DNA from: Achaetomium macrosporum | Lineage: Eukaryota > Ascomycota > Sordariomycetes > Sordariales > Chaetomiaceae | Length of the DNA stretch: 64,000 bases | Direction: 5' to 3' | Assembly: GCA_033296875.1 (NCBI GenBank) | Contig: MU860008.1 | Location: forward strand, 124,001 to 188,000 | Shown: piece by piece, positions 43,767-55,453 of the stretch | Numbering within the stretch: the first letter of the stretch is position 1 | Layout: each line of letters opens with the position of its first letter | Position numbers and translations under genes: made by a program | The notes under the pieces: generated by a model | Told to the model about the DNA's origin: nothing | The model's input: only the letters and a program-made list of their open reading frames with translations | Database searches by the model: none

Positions 43767-44138
43767 AAGAGAATCCCGTCCCTCCCAGTTCAGCCGAGGA
43801 TTCAATATCAGCCCACTTTCTCGTTTCGCGGCAAGATTCATTATTTCGCATAGATATCTGATTCCTTCTCATTATATTTGGCACGAAACAGCAATATAGT
43901 CTCGAGGCTCGTATTATACAGCTTTTTGACTTCTGTTATACTACCCCAGCGATGACTAGCACAGCGGGTGGATATCGACACTGGAGCCGCCCAGCCAGAA
44001 TTCACGGCCTGCTTGCTACCCAAAGAGAGCGGATTTTTCCCTCTCCCAGCCGCCGAGAACGGCACTAATGTGTAGCACCAAAGCATCACAAACTCCCCGT
44101 GCCTAACCCCTCCTCCTCTCTCCCTCTCAAGCTTCCTC
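43767..44138. other. AT-richer spacer before the acyl-CoA synthetase stop
   Basis: Holds a weak third copy of the upstream repeat motif near 43910-43940 and the 3' UTR of the convergent synthetase gene. No gene is seen. Confidence 0.4.
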
Positions 44139-46201
44139 TTACTCCCCCCCGACCTTAACCTCCCTCGGCGTGCCCTTCTTCGCCCACTCCCGCAGCACGT
44201 TCTGACCAACAATGTCAGCCATTTTTTCCCTAATCGGGATGTCTCGGGAGCAATTCAGGAGCAAAAGTGCTGTCTCAGGAGCACAATGACTCCCGAGACA
44301 GCCAGATACGGCAATAAACAGCGCGAATTTGACATACCTTCTTGATCTTGCCCGTGCTCGTCTTGGGCAGTTCCCGGACGATCTCGGCCTCGCGCGGCAC
44401 CATGAACTTGCTGATGGCGCTCTGGTGCTTGGCCCAGTCGATCACGTCCTGTCCCCTCAGGCTGTCTTCCTTGCCCTCCTTGACCGTCAGGTACGCCTTG
44501 GGCCGCTCGCCCCAGTGCGAGTCCGGCACGGCCACGACGCCCGCCTCGAGGATGTCCGGGTGCTCGACCAGCATGGATTCGAGGGCTACCGAGGAGATAT
44601 TTTCGCCTCCTAGAGGGACAGGAAAGTAGAAGAAGATATGGGTTAGTGGGAGCGGCAGGGTATGAAGGGGGACGGAGAACATACCGGATATGATGATGTC
44701 TTTTGCACGGTCCTGTATTTGGATGCTCCCGCCCGGGTGCCATACGGCCAGGTCTCCCGAGTGCAGCACGCCGCCGGCAAAGAGCTTTCGTGTGGCCTCC
44801 GGGTCCTTGTAGTAACCCTTACAGCAGATATTCCCCGAGAACACAATCTCGCCAATCTCCTTGCCGTCCTTGGCCACGTCGACGACCACGCCCTCGGGCT
44901 CGTCGGGCTTGATCACTCGGATGGGCAAGCTGGTCAGGAACCCGTGGCCCTGTCGAGCCATATTGGCGTACTTCTCGTGCCTGGGGAGGGCATCCCACTC
45001 GGGAAGCACGTAGCCTCGCGTGATGGGCCCGTACGTCTCGGTCATGCCGTACACGTGCACTGGGAGGAGGTTGAGATTCATCATTTGCTCGAACAGGTGG
45101 GCAGTCGGCGGGCTGGCAGCTACCGTCACCCGAACGGGGCGCGGGAGCACCTCGGCGTCTTTGTGGGCGCACAGCAGCGTGTTGACCGTGGGCGCCGCGT
45201 TGAAGTGCGTGATGCCCTCCTGCTTGAGCAGCTTCCAGATCAGGGGGTAGTCGATCTTTCGCAGGCACACGTGCGTGCCGCGGACCGCGCAGACGGACCA
45301 CGGGAATGTCCAACCTACGGCGTGGAACCTGGGCCACTGATCAGCCTCGGAACGCTCAGGCAGCGCATCGCATGACGCTCGCTTACATTGGCAATGTCCA
45401 GAGGTATTTACACCTGCCGTCTGGCACATTCAGCCCCGACTCAACAACGTTGGCCAAGGCAGCAAGGTAGGCGCCACGATGCGTGTAGATCACGCCCTTG
45501 GGTTTCGACGTCGTGCCCGAGGTAAACGGGATGGCGATCATGTCGTCCTCGTCCGCCACCGTCCGCGACACCAGATCCCCCCACCCCTTGGCCCCCGTCT
45601 CCCGATCATACTTCAAGCCCTCAAGAACCGCCTCGTCATACGGCCCGCACAGCGCGCCCTCGGTAGCACCACCCGTATCCAAATCAACAATGACCTCCAC
45701 CTCCGGATATCTCCCCCTAAACCCCTCAAGCAGCCCTTCAAACTCCCGATCCACAATCACGGCATCTACCTCGGCAAACGCGAGGATATACGCCACGTCC
45801 TCCTGCTTCAGCCGGTAATTCACCGGCACCATGACGGCCCCCGCCGCCACGACGCCGTAGATACTCTCCAGAAAAGCGGGCGTGTTCGGCGCCAGGATGC
45901 CCACCCGCTTCCGCCCCTTCTTGCGCAGGTAGTAGGCCAGCCCGCGCGCGCGGTCGGCCAGCTCCATGTAGGAGCGGCGCAGCACGCGGCCGTTGGCGGT
46001 CAGGTGGTAGACGGCCTCGGCGTGGGGCTCGATGGCGGCGGCGCGCTCCAGGAAGAAGGTCGGGGAGAGCTGCGCGAGGTGGGGTAGTGGTTGTGGTGGT
46101 CTTCCTCCTCCATCGTGAGAGGGGTGGTCGGGGGAGGAGTGGTGCTGGGGGAGGAGGAGGTGGCTAAGGATGTTGCGCAGGCGGGATGGAGGGCTAGACA
46201 T
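44139..46201 (-). CDS. AMP-binding acyl-CoA synthetase (ANL superfamily)
   Basis: Activates a carboxylate to acyl-AMP and then an acyl-CoA; substrate unknown, likely a medium-chain or branched acid. Exons on the minus strand: 46201-45387, 45328-44685, 44609-44338 and 44201-44139, 597 residues. Motifs in order: P-loop PFTSGTTSKPKGVIYTHRGA, FHAVGWTFPWSVCAVRGTHV, VYGMTETYGP, the adenine and ribose site VLHSGDLAVWHPGG, the hinge DRAKDIIISGGENISS, and the catalytic Lys near the end in PKTSTGKIKK. The ATG at 46201 is the first in frame; residues 1-40 are His/Pro-rich. There is no C-terminal PTS1 (ends ...VKVGGE), so a peroxisomal location is not supported by that end. Confidence 0.92.
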
Positions 46202-47328
46202 GGTGAAGCGGAAGGGTGCGGGGAGGGTAAGTGGGTGATGCTTCCAGCGTGTATTACAGCTGGAAGGGTGAGCTGGGTTGGGAATACAGAGAGGCGGTGT
46301 CACAGCTTGAGGGAGCTTGTTGCGCAAACAGGGGCTGGCGTCTGGAGCCGACCAAAGCCGTTGTTAGGTAGGCCGAAGAGAACACTGAGGACGAAGGGAG
46401 AGATCGGCGAGGGGAATGTCGAAATCACTCCGAGCTGACTCGGACGGAAGCAGCAGGAGTGAGACACAAGGTATATATTCTCTAGTATTCCGTCCTGGAA
46501 TCCACCATGGCGAGGGTGATAGCGAGCTGCGAGGTGTCAGTTCGGAGCTCCATCTCCAAGTTCCTCGGCTTAAGCCGCGCGCCGTCATCGACGGGATCCG
46601 GGATTCTCCGCATTCGTTCCTGCTCATCAAGTCAGCGACTCGAGCTGCGTAGCCGCTAACCGCATCGGGCAGCAAGGATGATGCAAACACATCCGCTGTG
46701 CTGTAAAGTCAATGGCCACAGTTCGGAAACCTACACTAGGTGGACCCCTTGGAGATGCTAGTGCAATACATATATAGAGAATAAGAGTTCTTGAAGCACA
46801 TCCAAACTGTAGAGACTTTCGCGTTGCGAGAAATCTCGAGCTTTCTGAGACATCCCCTTGCACGACACAAGGCCGCTTCACTCATCGGGTCTTGGCCGGC
46901 ACCCCGCACAATGCGACTGGCCCGCTTGTGGGGGCTTTGCCTGGAAAAGATAAGCGTCGATTTCCCCCACACTCGAGCCCGGGTCCCCACACTTTCACGG
47001 CTCGGAAGTCGGTTGAGGGCGGTCCCATCCCAATTGGGCAGTTTCCTTTCTTCCGATTCGGGTGCCTGTTGAACAGAAACGAACACAAAAACGACAGACA
47101 CCCGGACAATTACATCTTGCAAAGGTGCAGGGACCGAACAGTCATCAGATATTGACGATGAGAAACGCTCGACCATTAACTTTCATCGCTCGATCATAAC
47201 TATCATAACGTGATATCATCAGCTAGAACTTCCCTTGATACAAAAGAAATCACGACCAGCATAAAGCAGATCCAAACAATGGCACCAATAAAACCCAGAT
47301 AACTCCCAGCAGCCGCCCCAAACCAGAC
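46202..47328. other. Intergenic, synthetase promoter and GH1 3' region
   Basis: 1.13 kb; both neighbours are on the minus strand. The bases just above 46202 should be the synthetase promoter, and those just below 47329 the GH1 3' UTR. ORFs here have no domain features. Confidence 0.45.
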
Positions 47329-48822
47329 CTAATCCTTCTTGATCAGGCTGTCAAACAGCGGCTTGAGACTCCTGGCGCTCTTCTTGGGGTAGCGCTTCTG
47401 GTCGTTGGCGTAGTCGACATACGTCACGCCGAAGCGCGTCTCATAGCCCTCGGCCCACTCAAAGTTGTCCATGAGCGACCAGGCCATGTAGCCCTGGACG
47501 TTGACGCCGTCCTCCTCGTGGGCCTGGGCCATGGCACGGACGTAGTCGTTGAAGTACTTGACGCGGAAGTCGTCCTCGAGGATCTGCTCGAGCGCCATGT
47601 CGTTCTCGCCCTTGAGCGACGTGCCGTTCTCTGTCACGTAGATCTTGGGGTAGCCGTACCGCTTGCTGAGCCAGTTGAGCAGGTCCCGGAACCCTTGCGG
47701 GTGCGGGCGCAGCCAGAAGGACTGCGTCTCGGGCCCGATGCAGTCGCCGTGCTTGTTGTAGAAGAGCGTCTCGAGGTTGCCCAGGAAGTCGTCCTCGGGC
47801 GGGACGCCCTTCTTGTGCTTGATGTAGTTGGCCGTGTAGTGGTTCATGCCGTAGAAGTCGTTGGAGCCCTTGACGAGCGCGACCTCCTCCGGGGTGAAGG
47901 TCGGCAGCCGGTCGCCCAGCTGCTTGCGCATCGACTCCGGGTAGTGGCCAAAGTAGATGGGGTCGGCGAACCACGAGATGGCGAACTCGATCTTGCGGTC
48001 GCAAGCCTCGACGTCGAGGGGGTCCTCCGGGTCCCAGGGCAGGGTAGCGTCACCGTTCAGGGTGATGCCGATTTCGCCCCCCTGCGTGGGCTTGAACTCC
48101 TCGCGGTAGGCCTTGACAGCCTTGCCATGGGCAATGAGGATGTTGTGGCCGACGATCCAGGGCTCGCGGGCGCTGTCGCCGACGGGCGACTTGCTGCGGT
48201 CCGACGTGTGGCCGGGAGCGAAGTAGCCGGAGTTGTAGCCCAGGATGGACGAGCACCACGGCTCGTTGAAGGTGATCCAGTGCTTGCACTTGGGGATGGC
48301 CTTGAACATGACGCGGGCGTAGTTCTCAAAGTCGGCCGAGAATTCCTCCTTGTTGAGGAAGCCGCCGTAGCGCTTGTCTAGCGCATCGGGCAGGTCCCAG
48401 TGGAAGAGGGTGATGAAGGGCTCGATGCCGGCCTCGATGAGGTCGTCTACGAACTTGACATAGTGGTCGATGCCCTTCTGGTTGATGGGGTCGTTGCGCC
48501 CGCCGAGCGGGATGATGCGCGACCATGATATCGAGAAACGGTAGGCGGTGGCACCGAGGGACTTGAGCAAGTCAATGTCCTCCTTGGTCCTCTTATACGA
48601 GTCGCAGGCCACGGCACCGGAGCTGCCGTCCGCGATCTTGCCGGGAATGGCGCAGAAGGTGTCCCAGATAGACGGCCCACGGCCATCCTCGGTGGCAGAG
48701 CCCTCAATCTGGTACCTGGAGAGACGGCGTCAGTCAAACTATGCCTCCCCGTCTGCGCCGGGATGCGGCTAAACTCACGCTGCAGTGGCGAAACCCCACT
48801 TGAAGCCCTTGGGAAGAGACAT
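47329..48822 (-). CDS. bgl4: Beta-glucosidase, glycoside hydrolase family 1 (BGL4-like)
   Basis: Hydrolyses cellobiose and other beta-glucosides inside the cell. Exons on the minus strand 48822-48779 and 48715-47329, 476 residues, the length I recall for Humicola Bgl4. The start MSLPKGFKWGFATAAYQIEG has no signal peptide. GH1 motifs: KSLGATAYRFSISWSRIIPL, ITLFHWDLPDAL, acid/base Glu in HWITFNEPWCSS, FYGMNHYTANYI, nucleophile Glu in IYVTENGTSLKG, and GYMAWSLMDNFEWAEGYETR. The single intron follows codon 14 and keeps frame. A TATATAA on the coding strand (48944-48938) lies about 116 bases above the ATG, and CreA-type sites lie further up. Confidence 0.95.
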
Positions 48823-48937
48823 GGTGGACAGCTGTCTGGGTGTAGAGAGAGGTCTGATAGGGGCGAAGCGTCGAGACAGAGAAGGGACTCAAACGGCGAG
48901 GACAGGCGAAACGAAAAGGGATGACTCTGCCCTACCT

Positions 48938-49123
48938 TATATATTTACAGGATCCATCACGCTGTTCCTCGCCATTATCCCTCCATTCTCCCGCGTGTTT
49001 CGGACCGCCAACACCGGGAAAAGCTAGGCATAGCCTGAGATATGCGGGCAGCAATTGCACACGAGTGGAACATGGCCGGGGGTGTGTCTGGGTATCTGGG
49101 GTTGAAGAACCCCCACCGCGGGG
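48938..49123 (-). promoter_or_regulatory. GH1 promoter: TATA box and cluster of CreA-type (SYGGRG) sites
   Basis: TATATAA reads on the minus strand at 48944-48938. Three matches to the carbon catabolite repressor consensus SYGGRG fall within 28 bases: CTGGGG 49096-49101, CCCCAC 49111-49116 (GTGGGG on the other strand) and GCGGGG 49118-49123. Clustered sites upstream of a cellulolytic gene are consistent with glucose repression; the motif is short and occurs by chance in GC-rich DNA. Confidence 0.4.
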
Positions 49124-50816
49124 CGAGTGAGGCCCTGGGGAAGGGACCCAGGAGTGGAAGACGGTGAGTGGTCTTCACGGTGCCCCTTGTCAGGCTCCGC
49201 GGAAGCGGTGGGCCCACCCACCCACAACGGAAGATAACCTACCTACGGAGTACCACACTTACACAGTAGGTAAAAGCCCTGGCCCGGGCCACAGAAAGAG
49301 CAGACAGAACCCGAAAGCCACGTTCTGGAAAAGGATGGTAACCCAGCTTGCCCAGGTACCGTACATAAGGGAGGCTCTTTTGGCTGAGAGCCGCAATGTC
49401 TCCAGCAAGCAACCTCTCCTCTGCCGGTGTTTGGAGACAGACAAATCCGCCCTCAAAACCCCCGAAACGCTCCCGCAACCCGCTCAGTTCATCCTCTCCA
49501 CCTTGGCAGCTTTCTCCGGAAGCGCGGCCCGGACAGAAACAAGCGGGTGCCCCGGCTGGGTAAACTTCGGCAGAAGCTGGTGCGGCGCTAGAGAAGGACG
49601 TGGTCACGGGAAGACGTTGCCGTAGCGAACCACGGCACGACACCGCCCGCGCCGAGATCAGCATCTTCAACCGCCGGCCATATCGCGGCACGTTCGAGGC
49701 AGGACAAAACACTTGACCGCCCCTCCGGCAAAACTCCGGGCAGACGAGCACTTGCCGTCTCCTTTCTAACGGTTAAACCACGGGAGACCTAGCGATTCAC
49801 GAGCCTCGCTCGCCACGGATTAAATGGGCTTTGATCACGGTTCGGCAGACCATCCCGTCTGTCCAGAGAGGGCAAGAGTTCGGATCCTTATCAACATCGG
49901 CATACCCGGCCGCCTATCCCGGAGGCACGGTCATTGATTGTCTCCCAGCCATGTTGTGTACGAGAGTTAGGTTGAGAGCTGTATCACTGCGGCCGTGGCA
50001 ACCGAGTCGGTAATTGCCGCCTCGCAATATGTTAACGTTTCGCTTCCACTTCCACCCAGGCTAACCGCGCGTCTCCGGTTAACAACAGTTCTCAGCGTTG
50101 CCGCCTTCGGATATCCGCCGCTGAGATTATATCGCCGTGTAGAGCGACGTGATGTCTCACCAGCCCTCTACTAAGCATCGTTGGTGCATGTCGCATGGCC
50201 TCCAGACATTTTCGTTAGCAAATCAGGCAATACTCCAGAGGTCGTGCAGGTCGGGCTGCTCTTCCTCGGTAGCTGTGAGTGCGGCACTCTGCCGCCTCGT
50301 TTCGGACAGGCCCTAGCGCCCGGCTAGATGAACCCTACTCGACCTGGACATGCGGTCTATGGGCCGGCGGGGTCGATGCAGCGGTAAGCCCAGCACTACT
50401 AAGGCAACGGTATTGCTTACATCTGCAAGACTTGGGAAAGAGGAGAGATTAAACATGCCAAAAGCCACGTCTAACTGATCCGATGACGAGTGGCCGGATT
50501 CCCTCCTTCCAAGCCCACAGAAGTTCATGGGCTAGCAGCTTGTAAGGGCGCCAGACCGAAGTGTCTCCCATACATGCTCAACAGCCAGCAGTGCAAGGTC
50601 TACACTATCATCCACAAGCATGCCAATCGCATTTTCATAATTGCCATCTATTTGGGACTTGGGAAGATCCAACTTAGACACTTCCAGGAACCATACTCAT
50701 GCATTTTAGTGTGGGTGCTTCCAGAACCGACCCAAGGATAGACTAGAGGGAGAGGCAGATGATAACACCGGACTCCAGCGAGGACCTGATTAACTCCCAA
50801 GCGGATACACATTACC
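49124..50816. other. Gene-free stretch between GH1 promoter and GFA gene
   Basis: 1.7 kb with only short ORFs lacking domains. Distal GH1 promoter on the left, GFA-gene 3' region on the right. I see no RNA gene or repeat family. Confidence 0.45.
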
Positions 50817-51736
50817 TTAGTGTTCCGCCCCTTTCATATCGCCAAACCCAGCAGCGCCCTCGACCTCATTAAGCTTCCGCTTCAGCGGGTTTTCCGCGGT
50901 ATCATCGTCAGACCACTCAACGACCTCCCACTCCACTCTCACCGCACCCGACCGGTCCGAGCCCCAACCCATAGACGTCCGGAACGTACCCAGTTTGACG
51001 CCCCCGGTGTGCGTATCCAGCCCTGGCGGAGCGTCCCTCATCTCAGACTTATCCAACGGTGCCGAGACCGTCCCCTGCGCCCTCGCCACAACAGTCTCCC
51101 TCATCCTCTCCTCCCCCTGGTTCTCATTTCCCACTCTGACCTCCTTCCCGCTACTCTTCTCCTCCCTCACGTCATCATCATTATCATTATCGAACCCGGG
51201 CAAGAACCCCAGATCCTCCAAATCCGCCTCCCACTCAGCCTCCAAATCCGCTAAACTCCGCGGCGACAGACTGCCCAGCGCGAGGTGGATGAAGTCGGCC
51301 TCGGTGCGCGGCTCCTCAGACCAGAAGGACAGCGGGGTGCCGCAGAAGCCACAGAAGTGGCGCATCGTGTGCTGCGCGTGCGGCGGCACATATACCCGGT
51401 GGATCTGGGAGTTGGTCTCGTCCGGGAAGAGAGGCAAGGTCGTGCTGTAGTACCAGGGGAGGGGCACGCGGAGGTAGGGGGTTGCTGTCGCTTGGGATGA
51501 GCCTAAGGAAGAGGGTGTAAGTACGTAAGTAAGCATGGAAAGCAAAGGTAAGGCGTGGTTGAAGTGGTCAGGGTTGTCCTGAGTCGAATTAACGGGGAAC
51601 TCTTACGCCGTGATGGATGTGAATGGAACAGCACCTGGGTGACCTGGGCTGCTGTATCCGTGTCTCTGGGGAATTGGATGATGTAACGGTTACGCCCGCA
51701 AGTGCAACCGCCCCTGAGGATACGCTCGATGTTCAT
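50817..51736 (-). CDS. GFA/CENP-V domain protein
   Basis: Exons on the minus strand 51736-51607 and 51502-50817, 271 residues. The N-terminus MNIERILRGGCTCGRNRYII holds the CxC zinc ligands of the glutathione-dependent formaldehyde-activating-enzyme fold. The second exon has TPYLRVPLPWYYSTTLPLFP and the CxxC motif MRHFCGFCGTPLSFWSEEPR. From about residue 130 to the end the chain is acidic and polar (DFNDNDDD-like runs and WEVVEWSDDDTAENPLKRKL), unlike the compact bacterial family. Such fungal members are widespread with unknown substrate; formaldehyde activation should not be assumed. Splicing CGG C|GC is in frame. Confidence 0.85.
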
Positions 51737-52783
51737 GGTTTCGCGGAGGAAACGCGCCCTGCGCTTGTCGGTAAGAAGGATTTGCGGTTGGTGGCCTGAT
51801 GAGGGAGTTGAAAGGGAAAGTTGTTGGTTTTCGACGTGACGTTTATTGGCAGATTTCAGTTGCTGCGCTTTCCGTCTTCAGATATGAAGGCAAGGAACTG
51901 GCAAGTTGGTTGAACAACTGCGTCCCGGTCATACAAGGAACTGACCAAAAGGCTTCTCAACGGAACTCCTCTTCGCAGAAGGTGGTGCAATGTAAGTCGG
52001 CACCAGATATCTTCACTGTATAATTGCGGTTGGAAGCAACCAAGTGTTCCCGTCGTTTATGATCATCAATGCAGCATGCAGCTCTGTTGTCACTTACATC
52101 AGTGCTCGGTGGCCAACCCCACATACGGATGAATGGGAGCCTCCCGTTGGCCCATCACTTCCAACTTGTCCTAGGCAGGCAGGCTCCAAACCTCCTCTCT
52201 GCACCATCCTGCAGGTTACTGTGGTAAGAACATGGATACATACCTTAGAGTGGTAGGCAGCTGCTACTAGTAGCGCCGAGGAACACATGGATGTCAGTCC
52301 ACTCAGGGAGATACATGCTCGCCAGTAAAGCAATGACAGTGACATCCCTCTGCCTAGCAGCTGCATCAACGACTTGTCTCGGCAGCGAGGAGCCCAGGCA
52401 GTAAATCGCTCTTTCTAACGTGCCCATTTCCTTCTGATATTGAAACGGAGCTGTACTCATACCGGGGGCTGCAGGAACTCCGTCTTGATGACATTGGATG
52501 TATCGTAGTACGGTAACGTTCCCCGTACCACAGTAAGTTTCAGCCTTACCAAGTGGCATGGTGGCACCCGCAGCCTGGTTGGGTGGCCCGAGCTCCATTC
52601 TGCTTCCAGTTCTTTTCCCGATTGCCACAGCCCCCACATTGATGCCAAGCATTTCAGTTTAAGCTGTAGTCGCGTCTTCACGCGCACCTGAGGCGAATTT
52701 CTCGAGACAACTCCCAACTTTCAGTCTCCGGGTCGTCCATCGGCAAATCCGCAGTCCAGCAGCGTTAGAATAACTGCGACAGT
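51737..52783. promoter_or_regulatory. Divergent region, GFA gene / POB3
   Basis: 1.05 kb between divergent start codons, so it holds both promoters. No domain-bearing ORF or RNA is visible. Confidence 0.45.
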
Positions 52784-54729
52784 ATGGCAGCTATGTAAGT
52801 CCGCCTTGTGTTCTTTTATCGGCAAACAATGTTCGGGCGAAGTCGGCCGTCGCTGTTTTTTTCTGTCGCCCTTACAGCTCATTACCCTCATCGACTCGCA
52901 ACTAACGCGGAGACAGTGAGAGTTTTGACAATATCTACCTGGACTTGTCTCGCGACCATGGCAAGTGCAGGTTTGCGGAGAATGGCCTGGGCTGGAAGCC
53001 CGCGGGCGGCGGCGATACCTTCACCCTCGACTCGAGCAACATTGGTGGCGCACATTGGAGCAGAGCGGCCAGAGGCTACGAGGTGAAAATTCTGCAGAGG
53101 AACTCGGGCGTCGTCCAGCTCGATGGTTTTCAGCAAGAGGTATGGATGGCATTAGCGAACGCAACAGGACAGCAGCTAACTTTGGAGCAGGACTATGAGC
53201 GCTTGGTGAAAATCTTCAAGAACTGGTACAGCACCAACTTGGAAAACAAAGAGCATTCCTTGCGTGGCTGGAACTGGGGCAAGGCCGAGTTTGGCAAGGC
53301 CGAGCTATCGTTCAACGTGCAGAATCGACCCGCATTCGAGATCCCCTATTCGGAAATCTCCAACACCAACCTTGCTGGCCGCAACGAAATCGCGGTTGAG
53401 TTCGCCGTTGGTGAAGGTGGCAAGGCGAGCGGCCAGAATGGCGCGACACCTGGCAAGGGCAAGAAAGCATCGGCCGGGAAGGATCAGCTTGTCGAGATGA
53501 GATTCTACATTCCGGGCACGACAACGAGGAAGGAAGCCGAAGGTGGCGAGGCTAGCAGCGATGCGGACGAGGAAGAGAAGAACGCGGTCACACTTTTCTA
53601 CGATACGCTCATCGAGAAGGCAGAGATCGGAGAGACGGCGGGCGATACGATCGCCACGTTCTTGGATGTCTTGCATCTCACTCCAAGAGGCCGGTTCGAT
53701 ATCGACATGTACGACGCGTCATTCCGCCTCAGGGGCAAGACGTACGACTACAAAATTCAGTACGAGGCGATCAAGAAATTCATGGTCCTGCCGAAGCCAG
53801 ACGATCTCCACTTTATGCTCTGCATCGGGCTCGATCCGCCCCTCCGACAGGGCCAGACGCGATATCCGTTCATCGTCATGCAGTTCAAGCAGGATGAGGA
53901 GGTCACGCTGGATCTCAATCTGTCGGAGGAGGAGCTCAACGGCAAATACAAGGACAGATTGCAGGCCCACTACGAGCAACCGCTACACCAGGTCGTAGCG
54001 TACATCTTTAAGGGCCTGGCCAACAAGAGGATTACGGCGCCTGCAAAGGACTTTACAACGTGGGTCATCCCTCTTCGGGTTTGCGTCAAATAACCACTTG
54101 GGCAGATACTGACTTTGTGCAGACACCGCCAACAATTCGGCATCAAGTGCTCGATCAAGGCGAGCGAAGGCTTCCTTTACTGCTTGGAAAAGGCCTTCAT
54201 GTTTGTGCCGAAGCCAGCGACGTATATTTCGTACGAACAAACACAGTCCGTCACGTTCTCTCGTGTTGGAGGCGCTGTCTCGGCCCTCTCGACCTTTGAT
54301 ATCACAGTGCACATGAAGAATGGCGCAGGCTCCTCGCAATTCAGCAACATTAACCGTGAAGATCTGAAGGCGTTGGAGGATTTCTTCAAACTCAAGGGGC
54401 TGCGGGTCAAGAACGAGATCGACGAGGATTCGAAACTTCTGGCCGCGGCTATGAGGGATGAGGACATGGCTACCTCGGACGAGGAGGTTGTCGGGGCCAA
54501 GGCGGACCGCGGGTCAGCTGACGAGGACGAGGAGAGCGTTGATGAGGACTTCCAGGCCGAGTCCGAGAGTGACGTTGCCGAGGAGTACGACAGCAATCAC
54601 GAGAGCGACGGGTCTGGCAGCGCCGAGAGCGATGTCGACAATGAGGTCGACGACGAAGATGAGGATGAGGACATGGATGAGCCGGAGGAAGAGGAGGAGC
54701 GGCCGAAGAAGAAAAAGAAGACCGGTTGA
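52784..54729 (+). CDS. pob3: FACT histone chaperone subunit Pob3
   Basis: Nuclear partner of Spt16 in FACT, which handles H2A-H2B during transcription and replication. Exons 52784-52794, 52917-53139, 53191-54059 and 54123-54729, 569 residues. The first exon is 11 bases (MAA plus two bases). The N-terminal domain begins ESFDNIYLDLSRDHGKCRFA and NGLGWKPAGGGDTFTL. The middle double-PH region includes GRFDIDMYDASFRLRGKTYD and FMVLPKPDDLHFMLCIGLDP, then CSIKASEGFLYCLEKAFMFV and PKPATYISY. The tail is strongly acidic with a terminal Lys cluster. There is no HMG box, as usual in fungi, where a separate Nhp6-type protein supplies it. Confidence 0.95.
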
Positions 54730-55453
54730 AAGGCGGCTAGGGCTTGCCCTGGCGACATGAAGGTAACTGCGAGGAGGCTAGGGGTCTGGCGTTCAGGCTT
54801 ACTCGGGAATTTATGGTGTCTATACCATGTTCAAGTTCTAGTATTGTCTTGCTCGGTTATGAATGTACTGTACATGTACAGAAGCTTAGAGATTGCTTCG
54901 GCTTTCATGCAACTGGCGCTTTGCTGTTTTGGATGCCTTTGTTTCAAGGTTACCTTCCACGTTCTTTTATACACAGTAAACCGTGCCCAGAAGGCACGTG
55001 CACGACTCCTTCACCAATTAAGTACCCCACCATCGGGATTCATCAGGCAAGTTCACCTTTTGTGATTTCGCTGCCCCACCAACCCAATCTGCAGCACAGC
55101 ATTCCACCAAGCTTTGTTTCGACGTAATTCTCGGGACAGATTTTGCCTCAACGCTAGCAGTTGCTGCCTCTTCACCCGCTCGCTCAACCGTTGGACTACC
55201 AACCGCATCGCCCTCTGGCAAATCCAGTCTTATCGCTGACATAGATATATCCCTTCTCTTGCTGTGAGACCGCAGACAACAGAGGCCAACTGAGGGGTCG
55301 CGCCATGTGCGTTGGGCGCTGCATCTGCCGTACATGAGAATGCCGAATACGTCTCTCACTGCACAGCTGCTCGGGATATAGTAGCTTTGCAAACAAGGAT
55401 TCCGCGTGCTGCTGGCATCGAGCCCACCACGCAACATACGTTATCGTCCGGCG
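54730..55453. other. Intergenic, POB3 3' end to LOS1
   Basis: Both neighbours are on the plus strand. A perfect 14-bp palindrome built on TACATGTA lies at 54869-54882. The right part should be the LOS1 promoter. No gene is seen. Confidence 0.45.

Noticed and set aside
47518..48381. 287-codon plus-strand ORF
   Set aside because: Antisense shadow of the GH1 beta-glucosidase; composition is Val/Leu/Gly-rich as expected from reversed GC-rich codons.
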